The notes under the pieces are model-generated. The model worked only from the letters and a program-made list of their open reading frames with translations, had not been told where the DNA came from and made no database searches. Of a stretch of DNA of 64,000 nucleotides, positions 46,068-54,967 are shown in pieces. Position 1 is the stretch's first letter. Every line of letters begins with the position of its first letter. Origin of the DNA: Salinispirillum sp. LH 10-3-1 (GTDB lineage: Bacteria > Pseudomonadota > Gammaproteobacteria > Pseudomonadales > Natronospirillaceae); contig NZ_CP101717.1 in assembly GCF_030643825.1 (NCBI RefSeq), positions 186,001 through 250,000 on the forward strand, given 5' to 3'. A program made the position numbers and the translations under genes.

Positions 46068-47756
46068 TTATAGCGGAGTCAGAAGTGGATGAGTGACCGG
46101 ACGTAGAATTTGATCGATCAGCTGGAGCACCTCCCACAGTGGTCTGGGCTCACTGAACAAGAACCCTTGAACTTGATCGCACCCGTTAGCCAATAAAAAG
46201 CCCAGCTGAATGTCGTCCTCGACCCCTTCGGCGACCACTTGCATGTTGAGGTCATGAGCGAGATTGATGATCGAGCGCACGATGGAGTCGGCTTCGTGGT
46301 CGAGCGAGACGCGCTGGGTAAAGCTGCGATCAATTTTGATGGTGCTGATGGGGAACTGACGGATATGCGTCAGCGACGAATATCCGGTTCCAAAGTCGTC
46401 CAATGAAATGGTCACGCCCAAGGCAGTCACTGCTTCTAAGGTGGCCAGCGCTCGCTTGGGATCGGTCAGTACCGTGGTTTCCGTAAGTTCAAATTCTAAA
46501 CAACGAGTATCGATCCCTGCCTCTTGAATCAGTCGCGGGAGGACGCTCGCAAACTGTTCATCCTGTAACTGTCGAAATGACAGATTGGTTGCGACACAGA
46601 CGTTCTGTAAGCCGTGCTCGGCCAGTTCACTTAGGTCTCGGCACACTTGCTCAATAATCCAATACCCCATGGGTACGATCATACCGCTGCTTTCGGCAGC
46701 AGTAATAAACTCGCTAGGCATTAAAAGGCCACGCGTCGGATGACGCCAACGTATCAACGCCTCCATACCGATTATGGTGCGTTCACGCAGGCATACCTTT
46801 GGCTGGTAATGCAGTTCAAACTCTTGTCGACGCAGCGCCACTCTGAGCGCCTGCTCCATATTACTGGTCCAGTCTTGTTGCGCGCCCTGTTCGTAACGGC
46901 ACAGGTGAACGTCGCGCTCCTTTGCCGTTTGCATGGCACTGTGAGCGTTGCGCATGAGCTCTTCTGCGCTGCCCAGTGTTTCCGGATAGGTTACCATGCC
47001 GATATCGGCTTGCACACGCACGCGCTCGCTCAGAATCTGGAAGGGCTCATCGAAGATGGCGTGCACGCGCTGCGCTAATTGTTGCGCTGCCTCCATGCCC
47101 GGCAGTTGTTCTAATAGAATAAAAAATTCATCGCCGCCAAGACGCGCAATTTTTGCCAGTGGGCCAAGCGCACTCTTCAAACGCAAGGCGACAAAGGACA
47201 GTAACTGGTCGGCGAAATTAAAGCCGTGGTGCTGATTGACCTCATTGAAGCCGCGCAAGTCGAGGGCCAATAGTGCTACCATACGCCCATGTTCGCTTAC
47301 CTTAAAAAGCGCTTCGTCGGTGGCTTCTAGAAAACCACGGTTACTCAGGAGCCCAGTGAGGCTGTCGAAATGACTTTGGCGTTGTAGGGCATGCTGTTGT
47401 TTGATGGCGCGTTCGATGCAGCGCTGTAATCGGTGCGGGGCAAGTTCATCGGCGTACAAGACTTCTCGTGCGCCAGATACCGAGAAGGCATCCAGATTAT
47501 TGTGCACAGACGCCATATTGTGATCGATGTAAGCGATCCACGTCTTGCGCGCGCCAACGAGCATGGAATGCTGTGCGCTGCGAACTGATGGTTGGAACAA
47601 AACGACTTGCGCCGCTGCGAGGTGTTCGGGCGTATCAATATCGCCGGAAACACGAAAGCCAGCCGCTCGCAATGCGTCTACGAGAGGAGCTGTAACAACG
47701 CCGTGCTCAAGGCACAGGCAAACAGTGATCTCATTAGGGTTAAGCATGTAATACAT
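46068..47756 (-). CDS. GGDEF-EAL cyclic-di-GMP protein with receiver-like N-terminus
   Basis: About 562 residues from ATG 47756; ATG 47747 is equally possible and neither has a strong ribosome site. The N-terminal 120 residues look like a divergent receiver or sensor domain (ITVCLCLEHG, VLFQPSVRS) without an obvious acceptor Asp. The diguanylate cyclase motif is intact (RLGGDEFF, near 208). The phosphodiesterase domain has MEALIRWRHP (near 330), TNLSFRQL, ELTETTVL, LDDFGTGYSS and AEGVE. Both halves look active, so it may make or degrade c-di-GMP depending on signal. It has no TM segments, so it is cytoplasmic. Confidence 0.9.
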   Translation of the reverse strand: MYYMLNPNEITVCLCLEHGVVTAPLVDALRAAGFRVSGDIDTPEHLAAAQVVLFQPSVRSAQHSMLVGARKTWIAYIDHNMASVHNNLDAFSVSGAREVLYADELAPHRLQRCIERAIKQQHALQRQSHFDSLTGLLSNRGFLEATDEALFKVSEHGRMVALLALDLRGFNEVNQHHGFNFADQLLSFVALRLKSALGPLAKIARLGGDEFFILLEQLPGMEAAQQLAQRVHAIFDEPFQILSERVRVQADIGMVTYPETLGSAEELMRNAHSAMQTAKERDVHLCRYEQGAQQDWTSNMEQALRVALRRQEFELHYQPKVCLRERTIIGMEALIRWRHPTRGLLMPSEFITAAESSGMIVPMGYWIIEQVCRDLSELAEHGLQNVCVATNLSFRQLQDEQFASVLPRLIQEAGIDTRCLEFELTETTVLTDPKRALATLEAVTALGVTISLDDFGTGYSSLTHIRQFPISTIKIDRSFTQRVSLDHEADSIVRSIINLAHDLNMQVVAEGVEDDIQLGFLLANGCDQVQGFLFSEPRPLWEVLQLIDQILRPVTHPLLTPL

Positions 47757-47961
47757 CTTAATCTGCAAGGCAGATAGCTGGCGGCAGGCACGCAGTGGCA
47801 ACGTGTCAGCAGCGGATCCAGAGTTGTTTAAGTGCGCCTTCCCTAAGCAGAGGAAGAACATCGCACAACTCTGTACAAAAATCCACTGCATTGAAGCGCG
47901 CGTTAAGTAGAATTAAGAGGTTTTGAGAAGTGGTTATGATTAAGTTGAGAGGAAGCTTGCG

Positions 47962-49986
47962 TTGACGCAGTTGAACGAGCGGCAGTCTGAATCGGTGCGC
48001 TACATTGATGGCCCATTATTGGTATTGGCTGGGGCAGGCAGTGGCAAAACCAGCGTAATCACACAGAAGATCGCTTACCTGATCGAGCACTGCCAATATC
48101 AAGCGCGTCACATCGTCGCGGTGACCTTCACCAACAAGGCCGCTAAAGAGATGAAGGCGCGCGTCGGTCAGCTGGTGAAAGGTAAAGCCGGGCGTGGCTT
48201 GACGGTCTCAACTTTTCACAACCTCGGGTTGAATATTCTGCGGCGCGAGTATTTAGCGGCCGGCCTCAAAAAGAATTTCACCATCTTCGATCAGGCCGAT
48301 GCCTTTGCCCTGATCAAGGATATTTTGAGTCGTGAGTACCCCGACGAGATTGACCAGGCGGGCTTCTATCAGCATCAGATTTCCAACTGGAAAAATGACA
48401 TGATGAACCCGGAGCGCGCCCTCAGTCATGCCAAGGACGACAACGAAGTCATCGGCGCGCATGTGTTCGCGCAATACGCTCGATTGTTGAGTGCCTACAA
48501 CGCGGTGGACTTTGACGACCTGATTCGCCTGCCTACTGAACTGTTTCAGACCCATGCCGACGTCCTAGCACGCTGGCAGCGCAAGGTGCGCTATTTGTTG
48601 GTGGATGAGTATCAGGACACCAACATCAGCCAATACATCATGGTAAAACTTCTGGTTGCGGGCAGCGGGCGTTTTACGGTGGTGGGTGACGACGACCAGT
48701 CGATTTATTCATGGCGTGGCGCACGGCCAGAGAACTTGGCCAAGCTGCAAGACGATTTCCCCAGTTTAAAAGTGGTGAAACTGGAGCAGAACTATCGCTC
48801 AACCAAGCGTATTCTGAAAGCGGCCAACCGCGTGATCGACAATAACCCACATGTGTTTACCAAAACACTGTGGAGCGACATGGGTGAAGGTAAGGCCATT
48901 CGGGTGATTCGCACCGCCAACGAAGAGGCCGAAGTCGAACGCATCGTGAATGATATTCTCAGTACCAAGTTGCAAGGGCGTAAGGAATATAAAGACTTCG
49001 CTATCCTGTATCGCGGTAACCACCAAGCACGTCTGTTGGAAATCAAACTGCAACAAAGTCGGGTGCCCTATCAAATCAGCGGGGGGACGTCTTTTTTTGC
49101 GCGCGCCGAAGTCAAAGACATCATGGCTTATCTGCGCTTGTTGATTAACCCCGAGGACGATGCGGCATTTTTGCGCATCATCAATACACCGCGCCGGGAA
49201 ATCGGCGCGGCCACGCTGGAAAAGCTCGGCTTGTATTGCGGTGAGCACGATTTAAGTCTCTATCAGGGTGCCGGAGAGGCCGGGTTACAGCAGGTTTTGC
49301 AAGGCAAGAGCTTGCAGCGCTTACACAGCTTCGTTGAATGGCTCGACTTGAAACGACGCAAGTTGGCCGAAGCGGAAGCGCCGATCACCATCATCAAAGA
49401 GCTGATCTATGATATGGACTACGAAAGCTGGCTGCGCCAAGACAGCAGTTCCAGTGGCGTGGCCGAAAAACGTATGGCGAACGTTTGGCACCTGATTGAC
49501 GGCCTGCAATCCATCTTGGAGCGGCACGATGACGATGATGAAGCATCGGACGTGGCGGTGGAAGACGCCATTGCGCGCTTGGTGTTACGTGACATGCTGG
49601 AGCGTCAAGAAGACGAAGAGCAGACCAATGCAGTGCAGCTGATGACCTTGCACGCCTCAAAAGGGCTCGAATTTCCGCATGTGTTTATGATGGGTTTGGA
49701 AGAAGAGCTGCTGCCACATCGCAACAGCATTGAGAGTGACGACGTAGAAGAGGAACGTCGTTTGATGTACGTGGGCATCACCCGGGCGCGTGAACAGTTA
49801 GTGCTCACTTACGCTGCTCGCCGTCGTCAATTCGGGGAAATTGTGGACTGCATACCCAGTCGATTCCTAGAAGAAATGCCCGCAGAAGATATTGAGTGGG
49901 AAGGTTTGCAAGCGCCGACCAAGGAGCAGAATCAAGCCCAGGGTCGGCGTACCATAGATTCATTGTTTGCGATGTTGGACGATTGA
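47962..49986 (+). CDS. rep: ATP-dependent DNA helicase Rep
   Basis: 674-residue superfamily 1 helicase (E. coli Rep is 673). Motif I GAGSGKTS, Ia AVTFTNKAAKEM, II LVDEYQDTN, III VVGDDDQSIYSWRGA, IV EQNYRS, V LMTLHASKGLEFPHV, VI YVGITRAREQLVLT. It unwinds 3'-5' and helps replication forks pass protein blocks. TTG 47962 with AGAGGAA about 7 bp upstream is the best start; homology begins at once (LNERQSESVRYI). The gene stands alone, with a possible weak stem after the stop. Confidence 0.96.
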   Translation: MTQLNERQSESVRYIDGPLLVLAGAGSGKTSVITQKIAYLIEHCQYQARHIVAVTFTNKAAKEMKARVGQLVKGKAGRGLTVSTFHNLGLNILRREYLAAGLKKNFTIFDQADAFALIKDILSREYPDEIDQAGFYQHQISNWKNDMMNPERALSHAKDDNEVIGAHVFAQYARLLSAYNAVDFDDLIRLPTELFQTHADVLARWQRKVRYLLVDEYQDTNISQYIMVKLLVAGSGRFTVVGDDDQSIYSWRGARPENLAKLQDDFPSLKVVKLEQNYRSTKRILKAANRVIDNNPHVFTKTLWSDMGEGKAIRVIRTANEEAEVERIVNDILSTKLQGRKEYKDFAILYRGNHQARLLEIKLQQSRVPYQISGGTSFFARAEVKDIMAYLRLLINPEDDAAFLRIINTPRREIGAATLEKLGLYCGEHDLSLYQGAGEAGLQQVLQGKSLQRLHSFVEWLDLKRRKLAEAEAPITIIKELIYDMDYESWLRQDSSSSGVAEKRMANVWHLIDGLQSILERHDDDDEASDVAVEDAIARLVLRDMLERQEDEEQTNAVQLMTLHASKGLEFPHVFMMGLEEELLPHRNSIESDDVEEERRLMYVGITRAREQLVLTYAARRRQFGEIVDCIPSRFLEEMPAEDIEWEGLQAPTKEQNQAQGRRTIDSLFAMLDD

Positions 49987-50021
49987 TTGTAGGTGTTCGG
50001 CCAAATCTCTGGCCAAACCTA

Positions 50022-50741
50022 TTAAACCGTTAATAAATTCAACACCTGCTGCCGCTGCTGATCATCCACCGCATTCGATGTCCGCGTAAGCTGCTCGGTC
50101 TCGGCTTCTACAACACGCTCTACCAAGGCTGTCGCTTCATCGACATTGCGCACCGGGAAGGTGCCACTGCTCAGCCGAGCATCTTGTTGTGCCGAAAATT
50201 CACGCAGCTGTTCGACTTCTTGGCGGGCTAGATCTTGCTGTACCGCCCCAACAGTCTCGATGCTGGCGTCTAACTGCTCAACGCTGGCCAGTTGTTCTGC
50301 GTCCGAGGTGACCTCCAAGGCTTCGACAAATTGCGAGCGCAAGCTCTGATCGACCAAGATGTCACGTTCTGGTGCGCTGAAAATGGTGCCTTGGCGCTCC
50401 GTTAACTCGCCGCGACGGTCTTGAATTTCACGCTGCTCGGGCTGAGTATTCACGCCGCTATCACGTTCGACCACCGCCAAATCGCGTTGCTCAACCAGCG
50501 AGTTCTCGACCTGATTAAGTGCTTCACGTGCAATCTGGGTCGCCGCCACACGTTCCAGCAAAAGCTGACGATCCGTCTGTTGCGGGCTCAACGCCGCTAC
50601 CTGAACGTCCGCGGTGGTATTGTTGTCAGGCCGTGGTGCTTCCTGTTCACGCGCAAGCGCTGGATTATCGTCGCGGCGCAAGGCACCGGACAGCACTGAA
50701 GGGCTGACACTGGTGGATATATTGGCTGCTTCAATCGCCAT
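50022..50741 (-). CDS. Unknown protein, lysine-free, Gln/Glu/Arg-rich and helical
   Basis: 239 residues from ATG 50741, with AGGAG 6 bp upstream. I do not recognise it. By eye it contains no Lys, His, Cys, Trp or Tyr and only the initiator Met, while Gln, Glu, Arg, Val and Ala dominate. It has no signal peptide or TM segment. Two helical, coiled-coil-like stretches appear: about 70-100 (LLLERVAATQIAREALNQVE) and about 155-200. Disordered acidic linkers lie between. The lack of Cys and Trp and the sequence near 70-100 recall flagellin or flagellar secreted proteins, but no clear family motif is visible. It is single-gene, convergent with rep. Confidence 0.6.
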   Translation of the reverse strand: MAIEAANISTSVSPSVLSGALRRDDNPALAREQEAPRPDNNTTADVQVAALSPQQTDRQLLLERVAATQIAREALNQVENSLVEQRDLAVVERDSGVNTQPEQREIQDRRGELTERQGTIFSAPERDILVDQSLRSQFVEALEVTSDAEQLASVEQLDASIETVGAVQQDLARQEVEQLREFSAQQDARLSSGTFPVRNVDEATALVERVVEAETEQLTRTSNAVDDQQRQQVLNLLTV

Positions 50742-50830
50742 GGGAAACTCCTGGCTGTTGATGGTCTGCATTTAGTTTATTGTAGCCTATTTTTTAGGCA
50801 ATAGCGTTACAGTTTGTATAGACTGCCAGC

Positions 50831-51976
50831 ATGAATACGAAATCGTCAAAGTATTGGATTTTCCTGTTTGGGTGCGCGTTGTGCGGCAGTGCTCTGTTGT
50901 CGCTGGCTGGCGCAGCGCGTGGCGTGGCGCTTGAGCCAGTTTGGGAGAACCTGCCTCAGATCACCAGTGGGCACTATCTACCGCACGCCCCGCAGCAATT
51001 GCTGGTAACGCAAAAGACCGGTGAGGTGCGCTGGTTACACGAAGGCAGTGGGCGCTCAGAGGTGGTGCATCGCTTTCGGGTGGCTACGCACGGCGAACTG
51101 GGATTGTTGGCCTTGGTGTTGCACCCCGACTTTCCGGCTGATCCCAGAGTCTTCGTACACATTAATCCGGATAGTGCCACACCGCGCAGTCAGATCCTGC
51201 AGCTGCGCTGGAGTCAAACACCCGGTCGAACTCCTGTTTTGCAGCAGGCTGAAGTACTGCTTGATGTCGTTCAACCCTATTCAAATCACAACGGTGGCGG
51301 CCTGGCCTTTGGTCCCGACGGGCAATTGTACGTCGGTTTCGGTGACGGTGGTTCGAACAATGATACAGCGCGTCGGGCGCAAAACCCCGCCAGTCTGTTG
51401 GGAAAAATACTGCGCCTGAATGTTGATGAGCGACGGCCAGGGGTGCCGTATGCCATCCCTCCGGATAACCCGTTTGTGGCGCAGCCGGAAGTACGGCCCG
51501 AGCTATGGGCTAGTGGGGTGCGTAATCCAATCGACTTAACCTTTGATACAAGGGGCCAGCTTTGGGTAGCAGACGCTGGACTGGCGGACGAGCAGGAGAT
51601 CAATCGAGTCGTGCGTGGGGACAATTTAGGGTGGCGTTGTTACCTCGGCCAGCGAGCGTTTGAGCGCGATGTTGAATGTGCAGGTATCGTACATCAACCA
51701 CCGGTACTGACCTATGAGCTGCGCGGCGAGCAGCGAGTGACCGGTGGCTTGTGGTACCGTGGTGATACGCAGCCGTGGCTGCGAGACCACTATTTGTTTG
51801 CGGACTTCATGCAAGGCTATGTATGGGCCATGGATGATGCGCACCGCCGGCACGAACTCGGGAGATGGGACATTCACCCCTCCAGCTTTATCGAGCGACC
51901 CAATGGCGATGTGTTGATTGCGGATTTTGTCGGTGGAACGCTTTATCGATTAATAGACGCTGCCTCAGCCCAGTGA
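50831..51976 (+). CDS. PQQ-dependent sugar dehydrogenase family protein (YliI/GSDH)
   Basis: 381 residues with a signal peptide ending near LAGAARG. The beta-propeller carries the GSDH signatures: LLALVLHPDFP, NHNGGGLAFGPDGQLYVGFGDGG (in part; catalytic His in the first three residues), LWASGVRNPIDL and GDNLGWRCYLG. Such enzymes oxidise aldoses in the periplasm using PQQ. Whether this organism makes PQQ is not shown here. Its 3' end overlaps a small membrane-protein gene on the other strand by 12 bp. Confidence 0.85.
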   Translation: MNTKSSKYWIFLFGCALCGSALLSLAGAARGVALEPVWENLPQITSGHYLPHAPQQLLVTQKTGEVRWLHEGSGRSEVVHRFRVATHGELGLLALVLHPDFPADPRVFVHINPDSATPRSQILQLRWSQTPGRTPVLQQAEVLLDVVQPYSNHNGGGLAFGPDGQLYVGFGDGGSNNDTARRAQNPASLLGKILRLNVDERRPGVPYAIPPDNPFVAQPEVRPELWASGVRNPIDLTFDTRGQLWVADAGLADEQEINRVVRGDNLGWRCYLGQRAFERDVECAGIVHQPPVLTYELRGEQRVTGGLWYRGDTQPWLRDHYLFADFMQGYVWAMDDAHRRHELGRWDIHPSSFIERPNGDVLIADFVGGTLYRLIDAASAQ

Positions 51977-52402
51977 AGTCACTAGAATTTTGGTGAGAAT
52001 CAAAGACACCATTTGCAACCAGCGCAACCGCAGATACCAGGGTTGAACATAGCGTGAAATCTGCCCCCAACTCTCTTGCCAGACCAATAAGGCGAGGGCC
52101 AATAATACGGGAATGACCGACCAAGCTGGCCACAGTAATGCAATGATGCCCAGGATCAGTGTGGTGATGGCGGTGTAGATTGATGCTGGCCAGTGACGGT
52201 CATCGCACAGTTCGTCCTGCCACTGCGCCATGGCCCAATGATACGCGCCAAGCTGGATAACCACTGCAGTGGCAAAAATGTGGAAAAAGCGGGCTACTAG
52301 CGCTTGGCCGGCCCACGGTTCTAACACCAATAACAGCGCCGCGCCCCATAGTGCGAGGTGCGACAAAATATGAATAACAACCGTGAGGCGGATAAGCCGC
52401 AT
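51965..52402 (-). CDS. Small inner-membrane protein, DUF3429-like
   Basis: 145 residues with four or five TM helices. Features such as FHIFATAVVIQLGAYHWAMAQ (in part) and the end PWYLRLRWLQMVSLIL resemble DUF3429 proteins, whose function is unknown. The 3' end overlaps the sugar dehydrogenase gene by 12 bp, tail to tail. No ligand or catalytic motif is seen. Confidence 0.65.
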   Translation of the reverse strand: MRLIRLTVVIHILSHLALWGAALLLVLEPWAGQALVARFFHIFATAVVIQLGAYHWAMAQWQDELCDDRHWPASIYTAITTLILGIIALLWPAWSVIPVLLALALLVWQESWGQISRYVQPWYLRLRWLQMVSLILTKILVTSLG

Positions 52403-52438
52403 AAAAAGTCCAATACCGAATAAGTAGAATCAGGGTAG

Positions 52439-52543
52439 ATGCAGTCTTTACGTGTGTTGGACCGTTTTGGTTTCACTTCTCTGGAGGAAATCGAGACAAT
52501 CGTCACGCTGGGCAGTATTTTGGGCTTTTTGCGCGTGGCCTAA
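52439..52543 (+). CDS. Possible 34-residue small protein
   Basis: ATG at 52439 opens a frame of 34 codons. The product (starts MQSLRVLDRFGFT, ends ILGFLRVA) is amphipathic with a hydrophobic C-terminal half. AGGG lies only 3 bp before the ATG, a poor spacing. It could be a small membrane-associated peptide or chance. No homology can be claimed. Confidence 0.25.
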   Translation: MQSLRVLDRFGFTSLEEIETIVTLGSILGFLRVA

Positions 52544-52589
52544 GCATAATGGCGCCCCACATACTTGATACAGCACAAGGAACAACAGC

Positions 52590-53594
52590 ATGACAGACGC
52601 GAGGCAAAATTTAGTGCGTTGGGGTGTAGTCGGGTCATCCGGTATTGCTGGTGCCTTCATGGGTGATCTGCCGTTTACCGAGCGTATGACTGTCACTGCT
52701 ATCTGTTCGCGGACTAAGGCCGGCGCCGCAACCTTCGCGGCGCGCTACGGAACGCCGCAGCAGTTCACGGACCTTGGCGAGATGCTGCACAGTGGAGCCA
52801 TTGACGCGCTCTACATCGCCACACCACACAGCATGCACGCCGCCGCCGCTGCGCAAGCACTGCGGGCCGGTATCGCGGTATTGGTGGAAAAACCTGCTGC
52901 GATCACGGTCGCGCAATGGCAGCAGCTGACTCTACTGGCACAGCAACACAACACCTTTTTGATGGAAGCCCTGTGGACAGATTTTCTGCCCGGCACAGAG
53001 CGTGTTCGGCAGCTGGTCGCTGGCGGCGCCATCGGGCAGCTTCGGTCTTTGCACGTCAGCTTTGGCTTTAACGCGCCCGATGACCCGAACGGGCGCTTAC
53101 TGAATCTGGCGTTGGCCGGCGGCGCACTATTGGATATCGGCATCTATGGTCTTTATCACGCATGGCGCTGGATGGGTGAGCCGGAGCGCTGGGAAAGCCG
53201 CGCCGAATTGGCCACAACGGGCGTGGATGTGCACGATCAGCTGACGCTGCACTACGCCGACGGGCGCTGTGCATACCTGCATTTTGCGCTAGACCGCGAG
53301 CTGCCGCATGAAGCAACCTTGCATGGCGACAAGGGTTGGTTGCGCCTGAGTACGCTGTGTGACGCGCGTCAGGTATCGCACGGTGGCGGCCATAATCCGT
53401 CCGAGATCATCTATCAGCGTACTGAACCAGGCGGCGGGTTTGTTCACGAAATGCAACACGCGACAGATTGCATTCTGGCTGGCCAAATTGAAAGTCCCCA
53501 GTGGCGTTGGGTTGACACGCTGCGTCTACAAACCTGGATGGCTCAATTGCGTCGGGAATGGGGAGTGAAGTTTCCAATTGAGGCAGAGAGTTAG
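52590..53594 (+). CDS. Gfo/Idh/MocA-family oxidoreductase, dihydrodiol-dehydrogenase-like
   Basis: 334 residues. The NAD(P)-binding Rossmann domain starts RWGVVGSSGIAGAF. The catalytic Lys of this superfamily is in VLVEKPAAIT (about residue 97). LMEALWTDFLPGTERV is typical of the dihydrodiol dehydrogenase/glucose-fructose oxidoreductase branch, and the C-terminal sheet has GALLDIGIYGLYHA. It is cytoplasmic and probably acts on a sugar or polyol; the substrate is not predictable. It is monocistronic in appearance. Confidence 0.88.
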   Translation: MTDARQNLVRWGVVGSSGIAGAFMGDLPFTERMTVTAICSRTKAGAATFAARYGTPQQFTDLGEMLHSGAIDALYIATPHSMHAAAAAQALRAGIAVLVEKPAAITVAQWQQLTLLAQQHNTFLMEALWTDFLPGTERVRQLVAGGAIGQLRSLHVSFGFNAPDDPNGRLLNLALAGGALLDIGIYGLYHAWRWMGEPERWESRAELATTGVDVHDQLTLHYADGRCAYLHFALDRELPHEATLHGDKGWLRLSTLCDARQVSHGGGHNPSEIIYQRTEPGGGFVHEMQHATDCILAGQIESPQWRWVDTLRLQTWMAQLRREWGVKFPIEAES

Positions 53595-53680
53595 CCAGCT
53601 TTGATGGTCGTTAGGCCTTGGAATTGTGGCCTGTGCCCATACAATAGAAGGCATATTCGGCGGTCTTGGGGAAATGGTGT

Positions 53681-54076
53681 ATGAATGACGTTGCGGTGCG
53701 CCTTGATAAATGGTTATGGGCCGCACGTTTTTTTAAAACTCGCTCCCTTGCCAAGAGCGCCATTGAAAATGGCAAGGTGCACTACGATGGCACGCGCGCC
53801 AAACCCAGTCGTACCGTTGAAGTCGGTGCGACCTTGCGCTTGCGCCTCGGCTGGGAAGAAAAAACCGTTGAAGTGCGGGCGCTCAGTGAACAACGCGGCC
53901 CTGCATCAGTGGCCCAGACCCTGTACGAAGAAACCGCCGACAGCATCGCGCGGCGTGCCGCCAATGCAGATTTGCGGCGTCAAGCGGGAGCGGTCACTGC
54001 GGCCCCCGACCATCGCCCCAATAAAAAGCAGCGCCGTGATTTGTTACGGCTTAAAGATCAGAATTCAGAGCATTAA
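53681..54076 (+). CDS. hslR: Heat-shock protein 15 (S4 RNA-binding)
   Basis: 131 residues from ATG 53681 (GGGGA 8 bp upstream). The S4 domain is VRLDKWLWAARFFKTRSLAK, followed by ALSEQRGPASVAQTLYEET and a basic tail KKQRRDLLRL. Hsp15 recycles stalled 50S subunits that carry tRNA-nascent chain. It precedes hslO by 11 bp, the conserved stress pair. Confidence 0.95.
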   Translation: MNDVAVRLDKWLWAARFFKTRSLAKSAIENGKVHYDGTRAKPSRTVEVGATLRLRLGWEEKTVEVRALSEQRGPASVAQTLYEETADSIARRAANADLRRQAGAVTAAPDHRPNKKQRRDLLRLKDQNSEH

Positions 54077-54087
54077 TTGAGCGTCCT

Positions 54088-54954
54088 ATGAGTAATCCCG
54101 ATCAGCGTCAACGCCTGTTGTTTGACGATTTAGCCATTCGTGGCGAATTAGTGGGCCTAGAGCAAACTTATCAGGATGTATTGAAGCAGCATCCCTATCC
54201 CAAGCCATTACAGCAACTGCTGGGTGAGTTCATGGCGGCGGTGACCTTGTTAAGCAATACCCTAAAGTTTGAGGGCATCCTGAGCTTACAAGCACGTGGT
54301 GCCGGGCAGGCGCGCTTGGTAATGGCGGAAATACAGAACCAAGAGCAACTGCGTGCAATCGCCCAGTATAATGACGACTTTGTCGACAGTGGCGCCATGT
54401 TGGGTGAAGGCACGCTCGCCATCACCATTGACCCTAAAGTGGGCAAACGCTATCAAGGTATTGTTTCGCTGCGTGATCATGGACTGGCGGCGGCCTTAGA
54501 AGATTACTTCCTTCAGTCGGAACAGATTCGCACCCGTATCTGGCTCGCGGCGGATGGCAAACGGGCCAGTGGTATGCTGCTGCAAGCATTGCCCGGCAGT
54601 GCTTCACAAAGTTCGTTGGAAGCCGACGCCGACGGCTGGGATCGCGTAACGCAATTAGCAGCAACCATTACGGACGCAGAACTGCTGGAGCTCGACAACG
54701 AGTCCATGCTGTATCGTCTGTTCCATGAAGAGGTGGTTCGCACCTACCCGCCGACTGACGTGTGGTTTCAGTGCACCTGCTCGCGCGAACGCAGCGCCAA
54801 CGCAGTCTATTCGCTCGGCATTGAGAGTGCTCGCGAAGTGATTGCGCAGGACGGCGTCGTGCAGGTCGACTGTCAGTTTTGCCATGCCAAATACAATTTT
54901 AATCAAGACGACGTAGAGCAGCTCTTTGCGGACGCCAACAAGCATTTGAACTAA
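54088..54954 (+). CDS. hslO: Redox-regulated chaperone Hsp33
   Basis: 288-residue holdase activated by oxidation. The C-terminal zinc switch has four cysteines, CTC (WFQCTCSRE) and CQFC ([12 protein letters not shown]), intact. Otherwise typical: [11 protein letters not shown] at the N-terminus and the substrate-binding region [10 protein letters not shown]. It pairs with hslR and is followed by tex after 13 bp, so the three may be co-transcribed. Confidence 0.95.
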   Translation: MSNPDQRQRLLFDDLAIRGELVGLEQTYQDVLKQHPYPKPLQQLLGEFMAAVTLLSNTLKFEGILSLQARGAGQARLVMAEIQNQEQLRAIAQYNDDFVDSGAMLGEGTLAITIDPKVGKRYQGIVSLRDHGLAAALEDYFLQSEQIRTRIWLAADGKRASGMLLQALPGSASQSSLEADADGWDRVTQLAATITDAELLELDNESMLYRLFHEEVVRTYPPTDVWFQCTCSRERSANAVYSLGIESAREVIAQDGVVQVDCQFCHAKYNFNQDDVEQLFADANKHLN

Positions 54955-54967
54955 GGAAATATCCATC

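Noticed and set aside
50000-50017. Short GGCCA/TGGCC stem after rep
   Set aside because: Weak stem without a T-run; not enough to call a terminator.
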